From Thermogladius sp. (GTDB taxonomy: Archaea > Thermoproteota > Thermoprotei_A > Sulfolobales > Desulfurococcaceae): DNA of 11,468 bases. The stretch covers positions 1 to 11,468 of the forward strand of contig WYEE01000087.1 of the NCBI GenBank assembly GCA_009904025.1. The letters are read 5' to 3'. The position numbers and the translations under genes were made by a program. The notes below the pieces were generated by a model. The model was not told the DNA's origin. It was given only the letters and a program-made list of their open reading frames with translations, and made no database searches. Positions 5,044-11,468 of this stretch are shown in pieces (within the stretch, counting starts at the first letter, position 1; each line of letters opens with the position of its first letter).

Positions 5044-6325
5044 ATAAGCCTCTCTGTGAGGGTTACCGTGACCGCTCGGGTTGAGGCGGTCACCCCTGAG
5101 GGGGACGAGGGTCTCCTAGTCGAGCTCTTGAAGGCGTACCGGGGCGCAGTCCAGCTAGTAGTGGATGAGATATGGAGTTTGGATAGAATACCGTCTAATA
5201 AGACTCTACACAGAGTATTCTATAGTAGACTGAGAAAGCTGGGGTTTTAGAGCACACCACGTATCGGAAATCTATAAAAACGCCCGGGAGGTAGTTAAAG
5301 CTGCTAAGAAGAATAACGGCTCTAGACCAGTGCTCAAGAAGCTGACGGCTAGAATACACCCGCTAGACTACAAAATAGACTTCAACACGAAAACCCTCAA
5401 AATAGCGGTACTACAAGACAGGTGGGTCGAGCTGAGGTTAAAGTGGTATGGCTACCTTGATAAGCACTTAGGCGACTCTTGGAGACTAGGAGAGGTATTA
5501 GTGAGCTATAAGAGCGGTGGGATACTGGTCAACTTGACATTCAACAAAAAGGTATTGCTTAAAGAGCCTAGAGCGGTCATGGGGGTAGACATAAACTTCA
5601 ACAACGTAACCTACACAGTCATCGACTTAGACGGAAACCTAGTCTCAATGGGCGTGATACCGTTTAGAGGTCTTAGGAGGGCGTTGCACCTCAAGAAGCT
5701 CTCTGAGGGCTTGCAGAGGAGGTGTCCCAAGAGCTAGAGGCTCCTGGAATGGATTAGGCGAGCTAGGAGTAGGTGGCTTAGAAGAGCTAGGAACATACTC
5801 GTAGACACAGCACACTACGTGGCGAAGCGTATAGTCGAGGTAGCTGGAGAATACAACGCCTTGATAGCATTCGAGGACTTGAGGAAACTAAGAGAAAATA
5901 GCAATAGCGGCGAGAAGCTGTCCTGGGAGACTCAGCTCTGGTGCGACCGGAGGATACAGTCCTACGCAGAGTACAAGGCGCTGATGGAGGGTCTACGAGT
6001 AGTCTACGTGGATCCACGCAGAACATCAAAAACACCGCTTAACGGGAAGCTACTGAGGTTTATAAACTACAGGTTCGTCGAGCTAGGAAACACTGTTACG
6101 TCGAGAGATGTTGTAGCCTCATGGAACCTCGCTCTCAAGGCTCTACAGCGGATGAGGGGCTCACGGGTTACGTGGAGCCCTGATAGCCCCCGCAGTGAAG
6201 CAGTGAAAACCCGAGCCAAGCGGGGGAACCCCGAGGCGAGAATCACGTATTCAAAAATATTTACAGCTATTCATCAGGTAATTGCCTCGGGGAAACCCAC
6301 GGGTTTAAGAGTTCGTCGTATATGA
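5044..6325 (+). pseudogene. tnpB: tnpB (IS200/IS605 OrfB-like RNA-guided nuclease), frameshift and nonsense
   Basis: TnpB-family protein split into three readable pieces. Piece one (GTG 5056, or from 5044) ends LRKLGF-stop; removing one T from the TTTT at 5245-5248 restores a frame reading RAHHVSEIYKNA and onward. Piece two ends at TAG 5735-5737 inside PKS-stop-RLLEWIRR, where family members would be expected to carry a sense codon (a one-base change from TGG). Piece three runs in the same frame to 6325. The RuvC-like triad survives: Asp (5588-5590, GVDINFNN), Glu (5873-5875, IAFEDLRK), Asp (6107-6109, TSRDVVASWN). The zinc ribbon has no cysteines (SKTPLNGKL to VELGN), which I believe is natural in a crenarchaeal subfamily. 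Reconstructed length is about 426 aa. GGTGGTG (5032-5038) is well placed for an ATG at 5044, but the codon there is ATA. RNA-guided nicking activity is known for relatives; this copy is dead as written, though the 3' RNA may persist. Confidence 0.85.
6187..6306 (+). ncRNA. omegaRNA-like structured 3' end of tnpB / right end
   Basis: Three consecutive hairpins lie in the tnpB 3' coding end. First, CCCCCGC (6187-6193) pairs with GCGGGGG (6220-6226). Second, CCCCGAGGCGA (6229-6239) pairs with TTGCCTCGGGG (6282-6292), nine Watson-Crick pairs plus one G-U and one A-U. Third, AAACCC (6293-6298) pairs with GGGTTT (6301-6306) over a two-base loop. In TnpB systems the guide RNA scaffold overlaps the gene's 3' end and continues into the flanking DNA as guide, so the bases after about 6308 would be the guide. 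Pairing was found by eye, not computed. Confidence 0.55.
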
Positions 6326-6334
6326 ATGATGAGA

Positions 6335-7147
6335 CTAGCGACCTAATCGGGCACGTTTTAATGTAACCTCGTCGTCAAGGCTGAGATTTAACTCGCGGGA
6401 TGCATCTCCTTTATTCACCCCTAGCTCAAGGTACTCGAAGCTACTCTCGTAGCATGCTAAACTGCCTTCCTCAACCAGGCTGAAGCTAGTTGTGAGCCTG
6501 CACTCCTTCAAGGTGTTCCCCACCTCCACCAGTAGTGTATCCCCAATCCTCCAGCCGAGCTCCGAGACAAGGGTCATGGGGATGTTTGTTAAAACGTTCC
6601 CGTACACGTCGATGTAGATCGCTCTTGCTTTTACAACATTGCCTTCGACCACAGGCCTAGGTATATTTATGACCTGGATGCTACCCGGCTCTACTCTAAC
6701 CCCTAGCTCACTGAGGGGTACACCTAGGCTGGCGTATGCGGCTACAGGGGCGAAGATGTCTCTCCCGTGGAATGTGCCTGAAACTTTCTCAAGCCTGTAT
6801 TTAGAGCCACCAACATCATACACTTCTTGAATGCCGTCTTCCAATGCCAGGAGCGAGAGTAGACCGTTGTCAGGTCCAACTAGAATGTAGTTGCGTGTCT
6901 TGATTAGAATGGCCCTCCTACTACTCCCAACACCAGGGTCAACAATAGCCAGGAAGATTGCTCCTTTCGGGAAGTACTTCGCGGATGACTTTAATATTAA
7001 AGCCCCCTCTCTCACGTTGTGTCTCCCGACCCCGTGGGTTAAATCAATTATCTCAGCCCTGGGGTTGATGCTCTTGATAACACCTTTAACCACTCCAACA
7101 TATGGATCCTTGTAGCCATAGTCCGTCAGCAAAACTATTAGACTCAT
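6335..7147 (-). CDS. S-adenosyl-L-methionine hydrolase (SAM hydroxide adenosyltransferase, DUF62 family)
   Basis: SAM hydrolase of the fluorinase-like fold: SAM + water to adenosine + L-methionine, cytosolic. From the ATG at 7147 the protein has 270 aa. Motifs are LTDYGYKDPYV, IDLTHGV, DPGVGSSRR (D70, R77), GPDNG and FHGRD (H127, R129). D70/R77/H127 correspond in spacing to the Asp-Arg-His set described for the Pyrococcus enzyme PH0463. A C-terminal beta-barrel domain is present. The start is at the ATG, not the upstream frame start at 7198: GAGG lies seven bases before it and LTDYG begins close to it. It faces tnpB, with stop codons 9 bases apart, so the insertion landed at or next to its 3' end. 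Physiological role is unclear. Confidence 0.88.
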   Translation of the reverse strand: MSLIVLLTDYGYKDPYVGVVKGVIKSINPRAEIIDLTHGVGRHNVREGALILKSSAKYFPKGAIFLAIVDPGVGSSRRAILIKTRNYILVGPDNGLLSLLALEDGIQEVYDVGGSKYRLEKVSGTFHGRDIFAPVAAYASLGVPLSELGVRVEPGSIQVINIPRPVVEGNVVKARAIYIDVYGNVLTNIPMTLVSELGWRIGDTLLVEVGNTLKECRLTTSFSLVEEGSLACYESSFEYLELGVNKGDASRELNLSLDDEVTLKRARLGR

Positions 7148-7166
7148 ATTTAACCCTCGCAATAGG

Positions 7167-7175
7167 ATTATATTA
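7167..7175 (+). promoter_or_regulatory. TATA box for the C/D sRNA
   Basis: ATTATATTA is centred about 26 bases before position 7197, next to the predicted 5' end of the sRNA at 7201. It sits in the 53-base gap between the divergent SAM hydrolase start and the sRNA. Confidence 0.5.
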
Positions 7176-7200
7176 GCTTTCCTAAACTTAATTATCAATA

Positions 7201-7262
7201 GCCGGGGATGTAGCCGACGGGCGGCCTGACCCTGTGATGAACCATTGTAGCACTAACCCGGC
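7201..7262 (+). ncRNA. Dual-guide C/D box sRNA predicted to methylate 16S rRNA
   Basis: The 62-base unit has the archaeal dual-guide layout: terminal stem GCCGGG (7201-7206) with CCCGGC (7257-7262), a C-box position (7207-7213), a 12-base guide (7214-7225), D' box CTGA (7226-7229), a 4-base spacer, C' box GTGATGA (7234-7240), a 12-base guide (7241-7252) and a D-box position CTAA (7253-7256). The first guide, CCGACGGGCGGC, is complementary over ten bases to the universal CCGCCCGUCG of 16S; by the N+5 rule the target is the C equivalent to E. coli C1402. The second, ACCATTGTAGCA, matches UGCUACAAUGG near E. coli 1232-1242, targeting A about 1236. rRNA sequences and numbering are from memory. 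The outer C and D boxes are degenerate while the inner ones are canonical. A TATA box lies upstream. Confidence 0.72.
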
Positions 7263-7366
7263 GGTGGGGATAAAATGCTGCTCAATCTTTAATTATAGTG
7301 TAGCCCGATGACTTGCAGCGGATAATCGGATAACATGGTGAAGAAGACAAGGGATGAGGGCGATGG
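7263..7366. other. Gene-free stretch between the sRNA and the tRNA promoter
   Basis: I see no coding frame beyond a 14-codon ATG run at 7334. A plus-strand TATA-like TTTAATTATA (7289-7298) and a tandem CGGATAA at 7318-7332 are the only features. CGATGA (7307-7312) is C-box-like but no D box follows. Confidence 0.3.
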
Positions 7367-7380
7367 TTTTAAATTTTAAA
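7367..7380 (+). promoter_or_regulatory. TATA box for tRNA-Ile
   Basis: TTTTAAATTTTAAA is a strong archaeal TATA element centred about 26 bases before position 7400, a few bases before the mature tRNA 5' end. Confidence 0.6.
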
Positions 7381-7405
7381 GGAACTCATTCAAATCAATT
7401 AGACA

Positions 7406-7479
7406 GGGCCCGTAGCTCAGCTTGGTGGAGCGCCCGGCTGATAACCGGGAGGTCCGGGGTTCGAATCCCCGCGGGCCCA
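7406..7479 (+). tRNA. tRNA-Ile (anticodon GAU)
   Basis: A 74-base cloverleaf. The acceptor stem is GGGCCCG (7406-7412) with CGGGCCC (7472-7478) and discriminator A7479. The D arm is GCTC...GAGC, the anticodon stem CCCGG (7433-7437)/CCGGG (7445-7449), and the loop CTGATAA puts GAT at 7440-7442. The variable loop is AGGTC, and the T stem CGGGG/CCCCG closes TTCGAAT. No CCA is encoded and no intron is present. It reads isoleucine codons AUC/AUU. The minus-strand gene beyond it ends only four bases after the tRNA. Confidence 0.97.
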
Positions 7480-7483
7480 CATC

Positions 7484-8341
7484 CTACTCTCCAGGGAGCA
7501 ATTGGATGATGCTTGGGGGTTCCACCATCAAATGCTCTCCTTTCTCGAAAGCCACCTCCCCTCTAACGAACACTAATTGGGGGTTGCCACGCATAACAGT
7601 TGTCAAAGGATCTACCGCCTTAAGAGGAGCTGAGATGACTGGGTCCGAGAGATCGTAGACGAGCACGTCGGATATAGAGCCCCTCTCTATAAGTCCATTG
7701 TCCAGTTCAAGCAACTTGTACGGCTTGAGGAGGAGGTTTAACGCTAGCCTTGGATTCGGGGACTTAGAGAGCCATGCTTGGACGCTCCTCGAGTGCTCGC
7801 CTCTAGTATCTAGTATTAAGCAGCGCTCCTCCACCTCCTCAGGCTTACACACAACTTGGCTGAAAACACCTAGTTCAACCCCCTTGAACACGAGCGTTTC
7901 GCGGGCTATGAGTATGTTGAGAACACCCGGCCTCTCACAGGGTTGCCTGGAGATTACTATGCCTTGAACACCCAGCTTGCTTAGACTACTTGAAACTAGG
8001 CAGTCATTCGTGTCCATGAAGATCGGCAGAGTGACACCGTTTGCTATCGAGGCTGAAACAGAGGCCTGTACAAACCTCTCCAGGGCGCTTGGGCTCATGC
8101 TCTGGGCCTCCACCCCGAGACCCCGGTACGGGAATTCGACGCCCGGCACAAGCGCGCTGAATCCGTGTAGGACTAGAGCCGGCTTCTCGTATTTCAACAC
8201 AAGCTCCGCAAGCTCGTATTCGGGCAGGGGCTCACTCCCTACATCGCCGATTTTTTCCCCGTTGATGAAAACAAAACCTTTCTCGACACCTCTTCGCCCA
8301 TGATAGTATACCTCCCCATATAGTAGCGTCCTAACACTCAT
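7484..8341 (-). CDS. Amidohydrolase-fold protein lacking metal ligands (probable pseudoenzyme or degenerate member)
   Basis: A 285-aa protein with the sandwich of a metallo-dependent hydrolase: an N-terminal strand set with GEVYYHGRRGVEKGFVFINGEKIGDVG, and a C-terminal GSISDVLVYDLSDP ... VDPLTTVMRGNPQLVFVRGEVAFEKGE typical of dihydroorotase/imidazolonepropionase-type enzymes. Where those have the HxH metal motif (PGLIDxHxH), this has ALVLHGFSALVPG, with one His only. I find no later conserved His or Asp set, and it is shorter than most enzymes of the family (about 380-450 aa). A binding or regulatory role, or a divergent chemistry, is possible. ATG start with AGGGTG six bases before it. It diverges from the AOR gene and converges on the tRNA. 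Confidence 0.6.
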   Translation of the reverse strand: MSVRTLLYGEVYYHGRRGVEKGFVFINGEKIGDVGSEPLPEYELAELVLKYEKPALVLHGFSALVPGVEFPYRGLGVEAQSMSPSALERFVQASVSASIANGVTLPIFMDTNDCLVSSSLSKLGVQGIVISRQPCERPGVLNILIARETLVFKGVELGVFSQVVCKPEEVEERCLILDTRGEHSRSVQAWLSKSPNPRLALNLLLKPYKLLELDNGLIERGSISDVLVYDLSDPVISAPLKAVDPLTTVMRGNPQLVFVRGEVAFEKGEHLMVEPPSIIQLLPGE

Positions 8342-8396
8342 CTACTACACCCTGTTTTTATTCTCGTGGGATTCCTTAATTACGTCTCCAGCGTAC

Positions 8397-8409
8397 ATAA
8401 AATTTTTAT
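8397..8409. promoter_or_regulatory. TATA box for the AOR-riboflavin kinase operon; near-symmetrical
   Basis: ATAAAATTTTTAT predicts a start near 8429 with a 17-nt leader that holds AAGGTGA seven bases before the AOR ATG. For the minus-strand gene, TAATTAAG (8382-8375) fits a start near 8353 better than this element does. Confidence 0.5.
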
Positions 8410-8445
8410 CCACAGGCTGGGTTATTAGTGCAAGGTGAGTGCTCC

Positions 8446-10257
8446 ATGGGTGGATGGTGGGGTAGGTTTATTAGAGTGGACTTGTCGAGGGGCAAGGTTT
8501 CCATTGTTGAGATCGACAAGAGCATTCTGGCAGATTTTATAGGTGGAAGAGGCCTTGCTGTAAGGCTCCTATGGGATTTAAACCCGCCTGGGGTAGACCC
8601 ATTATCCCCCTACAATACTCTTGTTGTAGCTTCAGGCCCCCTCTCAGGTTTACCTCTACCCAGTAGCGGAAAGCTTGTTGTAGCCTCGAAGAGCCCTCTC
8701 ACAAACGGCTATGGTGATGGTAATATTGGTAGTATGGCGAGCCATCATTTGAAGAGGGCCGGCTTCGACGCGATTGTTGTACAGGGTAGGGCTAGGAAGC
8801 CCGTTTACATCTATGTAGAGAACGACAAGGTTAGCGTGGAGCCGGCTGAAGACTTATGGGGCTTGGACTCCTTCAGCGTCGAGGACAAGCTGGTTAGAGA
8901 GCACGGTAGGAATATTGGGGTTCTCACGATAGGCCCGGCCGGGGAGAGGATGGTGAGGTATGCTACAGTCGTCTCGCAGAAGGGGAGGAGCGGGGGCCGC
9001 CCGGGCATGGGCGCCGTGATGGGGAGTAAGAATTTGAAGGCTATAGTCGTCAAGGGGTCTCTTCAGCCCTCGGTTAGCGACATGGAGTCTTTGAGGAAGA
9101 CTGCTGAGGAGGCTTATAGGAAGATTATGGAGGCGCCTGGTTACGACTACTGGGTTAGGCAGGGCACGATGGCCACAATTGTGTGGAGCCAGCAGAACAG
9201 TGTGTTGCCGACGATGAATTTCAGGGAAGGGGTGTGGGAGGAATACGAGAATATATCAGGAGACCTCATGGAGAAGCTGAAGGTGGATAGAAGGGCCTGC
9301 CCCTACTGTAATATGGGTTGCGGGAACGTTGTGAGAGACGAGTTCAACGAGTTGAGTGAGCTTGACTACGAGAATGTCGCGATGCTCGGTAGCAACATCT
9401 TGCTGGGCGATTTGAGGAAGGTAGCGGATTTAAACAGGCTTGCAGACCTCTACGGCCTAGACACTATATCGCTGGGGAACTCTCTCGGCTTCTTAATGGA
9501 GGCAAGCGAGAAAGGCTTGATAAAGGAGAGGGTTGAATGGGGGGACTATAAGGCTGTTAGAGAGCTCGTCGAGGACACTGCTTACAGGAGGGGGCTCGGC
9601 AGCTTCCTCGCCGAGGGTGTAATGAGGATGAGCGCCTACCTAGGTGAAGAGGCTGCTGACTTCGCCATGCATGTGAAGGGGCTTGAGGTCTCAGCCTACG
9701 ATTGCCACGCAGCACCCGCCATGGCTCTAGCCTACGGCACCTCCCCTATAGGGGCACACCATAAAGATGCTTGGATTATAAGCTACGAGGTTAAGACGGA
9801 CAGGCTATCTTACTCGAGGGAGAAGGTTGAGAGGCTCATAAGCCTCCAGAACATAAGGGGCGGCCTCTTCGAGTCCCTAACGGTCTGCAGGTTGCCCTGG
9901 GTGGAGCTCGGCCTGGAGCTAGACTACTATGTCAAGATGCTGAGCGAGGTGACAGGCCTCAACTGGACTTGGGATATGATAAACACGGCGGCTGATAGAA
10001 TATACACTCTTATAAGAGCTTTCTGGGTTAGGGAGTTCGAGGGGTGGAGCAAATACTACGACTACCCGCCGGGGCGTTGGTTCAAACACCCTCTCACAAA
10101 GGGCCCATATAAGGGTGCTAAACTAGATCCAGTAAAATACGAGAATATGCTCCAAGAGTATTACGCTATGAGAGGGTGGGATAGCAACGGTGTGCCGAAG
10201 CCTGAGACCCTCAGCAAGCTCGGTTTAACATTCGTGTCAAGCGTGTTAAAACAATAG
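8446..10257 (+). CDS. aor: Aldehyde:ferredoxin oxidoreductase-family tungstoenzyme
   Basis: Tungsten-bis-pyranopterin enzyme, 603 aa, oxidising aldehydes (or a related substrate) to acids with ferredoxin as electron acceptor in the cytosol. Counting from the ATG at 8446, chosen over GTG 8428 because AAGGTGA (8432-8438) is ideally placed: the N-terminal domain carries GGRGLAV (33-39) and RPGMGAVMGSKNLKAIVV (185-202). The 4Fe-4S cysteines are C285-x2-C288-x3-C292 (CPYCNMGC), with a fourth, C481 (SLTVCRLPW). The spacing matches the Pyrococcus AOR pattern. GLDTIS in the C-terminal domain is a pterin-binding segment. Which aldehyde it uses (AOR, FOR, GAPOR, WOR4/5) I cannot tell. It precedes the riboflavin kinase gene by 11 bases, probably co-transcribed. 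Confidence 0.9.
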   Translation: MGGWWGRFIRVDLSRGKVSIVEIDKSILADFIGGRGLAVRLLWDLNPPGVDPLSPYNTLVVASGPLSGLPLPSSGKLVVASKSPLTNGYGDGNIGSMASHHLKRAGFDAIVVQGRARKPVYIYVENDKVSVEPAEDLWGLDSFSVEDKLVREHGRNIGVLTIGPAGERMVRYATVVSQKGRSGGRPGMGAVMGSKNLKAIVVKGSLQPSVSDMESLRKTAEEAYRKIMEAPGYDYWVRQGTMATIVWSQQNSVLPTMNFREGVWEEYENISGDLMEKLKVDRRACPYCNMGCGNVVRDEFNELSELDYENVAMLGSNILLGDLRKVADLNRLADLYGLDTISLGNSLGFLMEASEKGLIKERVEWGDYKAVRELVEDTAYRRGLGSFLAEGVMRMSAYLGEEAADFAMHVKGLEVSAYDCHAAPAMALAYGTSPIGAHHKDAWIISYEVKTDRLSYSREKVERLISLQNIRGGLFESLTVCRLPWVELGLELDYYVKMLSEVTGLNWTWDMINTAADRIYTLIRAFWVREFEGWSKYYDYPPGRWFKHPLTKGPYKGAKLDPVKYENMLQEYYAMRGWDSNGVPKPETLSKLGLTFVSSVLKQ

Positions 10258-10268
10258 GTAGCTTAGGC

Positions 10269-10643
10269 ATGATCACGATAACAGGGAGAGTAGTCTCAGG
10301 TGTGGGAGAGGGGGCTTTATACGTAGAGTTGTATCGGAGTTTTTTCATTAAGTTCCTTGAAATAGACCCGTTTCCAGGCACATTGAACATCGAGGTGGAA
10401 GACCCCGGTTATTTAAACGCCGTCTTGAGCTTGGTTAACCCTGTTAAGATCCCTCCCCCGAAACCAGGTTTAGGCTGGGTCTCAGCCTACAAGGCCCTTC
10501 TGAGAGGGCTCATAGTCTATATTGTTAGGCCCGAGAAAACAAGCCATAACACGAGGATTGTCGAGGTGGTGTCGGATAGATACCTAAGGGGGTATCTCAA
10601 GCTGAAAGACGGGGATGTCGTCGTACTCCAGTTAATAGTCTAA
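10269..10643 (+). CDS. ribK: CTP-dependent riboflavin kinase (DUF120)
   Basis: Archaeal riboflavin kinase, 124 aa, single domain: riboflavin + CTP to FMN + CDP. It begins ITITGRVVSGVGEGALYVEL, matching the G-x-V-x-S-G-x-G-E-G start of the family (the MJ0056 group). The nucleotide-site PGTLNIEV has the conserved Asn in GTLN, and the C-terminal KTSHNTRIVEVVSDRYLRGYLKLKDGDVVVL has the His and the LKLKDGD loop. Length is normal. It follows AOR by 11 bases with AGGT in the AOR stop region as ribosome binding site. It supplies FMN; no functional link to the tungstoenzyme is obvious beyond co-transcription. Confidence 0.88.
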   Translation: MITITGRVVSGVGEGALYVELYRSFFIKFLEIDPFPGTLNIEVEDPGYLNAVLSLVNPVKIPPPKPGLGWVSAYKALLRGLIVYIVRPEKTSHNTRIVEVVSDRYLRGYLKLKDGDVVVLQLIV

Positions 10644-10664
10644 TCCTAGGTTTCCGTAGTCTAG

Positions 10665-10683
10665 TTTAAAATGCACTTTTATC
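10665..10683 (+). promoter_or_regulatory. TATA region for the ABC ATPase gene
   Basis: TTTAAAATG (10665-10673) and CTTTTATC (10676-10683) both lie at plausible distances from a start near 10695-10706, giving a 20-30 nt leader. I cannot choose between them. Confidence 0.35.
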
Positions 10684-10725
10684 ATGGAATAGTAAATGTT
10701 CTTGCTTCTAGCTGGCGTGAGGGTG

Positions 10726-11468
10726 ATGGAGGGCGGGGTTGTAGCTGTCAAAGTAGTCAACTTCACGAAGCGCTTCGGGAATTTCACGGCTGTGAACGGG
10801 TTGAACCTCGAGATCTACGACAAGGAGATTTTCGGCTTTCTCGGACCGAACGGGTCTGGTAAGACCACTACCCTGCTTACAATAGCCACCGTCTACAAGC
10901 CGACGAGTGGGGATATTTTTGTCTACGGGCACAGTGTTATAAGAGAAGACTATGAGGTAAGGAGGCTTGTAGGACTAGCCTTCCAAGACCCTAAAGCCCT
11001 GTGGGTGGATAAAGTCCAGGAGTTGCTGGAGTGGCATGCCAGAGTCGTCGGCTTGAGTAGAGGAGAGGCCAAGAAGGTTGTGAGAGAGGTGCTTGAGACG
11101 CTGGATTTGTGGGAGCATAGGAACAAATATTTCTACCAGCTGAGTGGCGGCACAAGGAAGAAGCTTGAGCTGGCTAAGGTCTTGATACAGAGACCCAGGC
11201 TCGCAATATTGGATGAGCCCACAGCCCAGGTCGATGTCCCAACCAAGCATAAGCTGTGGGATATAATAAAGGAGCTAAGAGATCACGGGTCAACCGTGAT
11301 TATAGCGACAAACGATATGTTTGAAGCAGAGAAGGTTTGCGAGAGAATAGGGATTATATACAAGGGGAGGCTGGTCGCCGTTGACACTGTAAGCGGGTTG
11401 AAAGATAAGATACCTAAGGGGGACGTGATCGAGGTTGTCACCGAGGGGGATGGGAGGAGGGATAAAGC
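10726..11468 (+). CDS. ABC transporter ATP-binding protein (partial, runs off window)
   Basis: ATPase subunit of an ABC-2 or multidrug-type exporter or, less likely, another ABC system; 247 codons are visible and no stop. From the ATG (10726; GTG 10717 is an in-frame alternative): Walker A GPNGSGKTTT (40-49), Q-loop Gln87 (AFQDP), signature LSGGTRKK (139-146), Walker B LAILDEPT (159-166, with D163 and E164). The D-loop follows (AQVD). At the H-loop the usual His is Asn196 (IIATND), a known variation in some archaeal transporters. The weak ribosome binding site GAGGGTG abuts the ATG. The permease is presumably downstream, outside the window. Confidence 0.9.
   Translation, partial: MEGGVVAVKVVNFTKRFGNFTAVNGLNLEIYDKEIFGFLGPNGSGKTTTLLTIATVYKPTSGDIFVYGHSVIREDYEVRRLVGLAFQDPKALWVDKVQELLEWHARVVGLSRGEAKKVVREVLETLDLWEHRNKYFYQLSGGTRKKLELAKVLIQRPRLAILDEPTAQVDVPTKHKLWDIIKELRDHGSTVIIATNDMFEAEKVCERIGIIYKGRLVAVDTVSGLKDKIPKGDVIEVVTEGDGRRDK

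Larger units (their letters stand above)
4684..6308 (+). mobile_element. Degenerate IS200/IS605-type element carrying tnpB but no tnpA
   Basis: The outline is set by two similar end sequences (4684-4712 and 6284-6310) flanking a divergent small gene and a broken tnpB. No Y1 transposase is present, so the copy could not move on its own. IS605 elements have no terminal inverted repeats and leave no target duplication, so the edges are approximate; if 4684-4712 is an older insertion, the left edge lies somewhere in 4713-5040. The right edge is probably at GTTTAA (6303-6308). Confidence 0.5.

Noticed and set aside
7307..7345. A second C/D sRNA after 7262, based on CGATGA and GTGAAGA
   Set aside because: No CTGA box at a suitable distance.
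7422..7658. Plus-strand frame starting inside the tRNA
   Set aside because: It is a translation of tRNA-Ile followed by antisense of the minus-strand gene.
10708..11250. Minus-strand frames across the ABC ATPase
   Set aside because: The plus strand carries all ABC motifs in one open frame; the minus frames are shadows.

Overview
The window looks like chromosomal DNA from a hyperthermophilic crenarchaeon, most likely a member of the Desulfurococcales. The signs are TATA-box promoters about 26 bases before short leaders, GGTG/AGGTGA ribosome binding sites, many TTG and GTG starts, heavy AGG/AGA/ATA codon use, a tungsten aldehyde:ferredoxin oxidoreductase-type enzyme, a CTP-dependent (archaeal) riboflavin kinase and a crenarchaeal TnpB family. 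The genus is an inference.

Layout. Positions 1-123 hold the start of a minus-strand gene that shares a symmetrical TATA element with a DHH phosphoesterase gene (206-1222). Next is a tight plus-strand operon (1275-3497): a histone-deacetylase-fold enzyme, a CYTH/triphosphate-tunnel protein and a Cas4-like Fe-S nuclease, ending at a T8 terminator. An accessory stretch follows (about 3520-6330). It holds a minus-strand HEPN/MNT toxin-antitoxin-type pair, a decayed element end, a previously unlisted 48-codon minus-strand gene with an AbrB-like pattern, and a broken tnpB (one frameshift, one amber codon, apparently an ATA where the start should be). The 3' end of tnpB still encodes three stacked hairpins that look like an omegaRNA/right end.

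The right half is mostly housekeeping: a SAM hydrolase (minus), a probable dual-guide C/D box sRNA, tRNA-Ile(GAU), an amidohydrolase-fold protein that lacks its metal ligands (minus), an AOR-family tungstoenzyme, CTP-dependent riboflavin kinase, and the start of an ABC transporter ATPase that runs off the end.

The two most interesting items are not long ORFs. The first is the sRNA at 7201-7262. Its two 12-nt guides are complementary to two universally conserved 16S rRNA segments, one predicting 2'-O-methylation at the decoding-centre cytosine equivalent to E. coli C1402. The second is the TnpB locus, where a tiny divergent gene sits where the tnpA transposase lies in classical IS605, near repeated sites and two related element ends.
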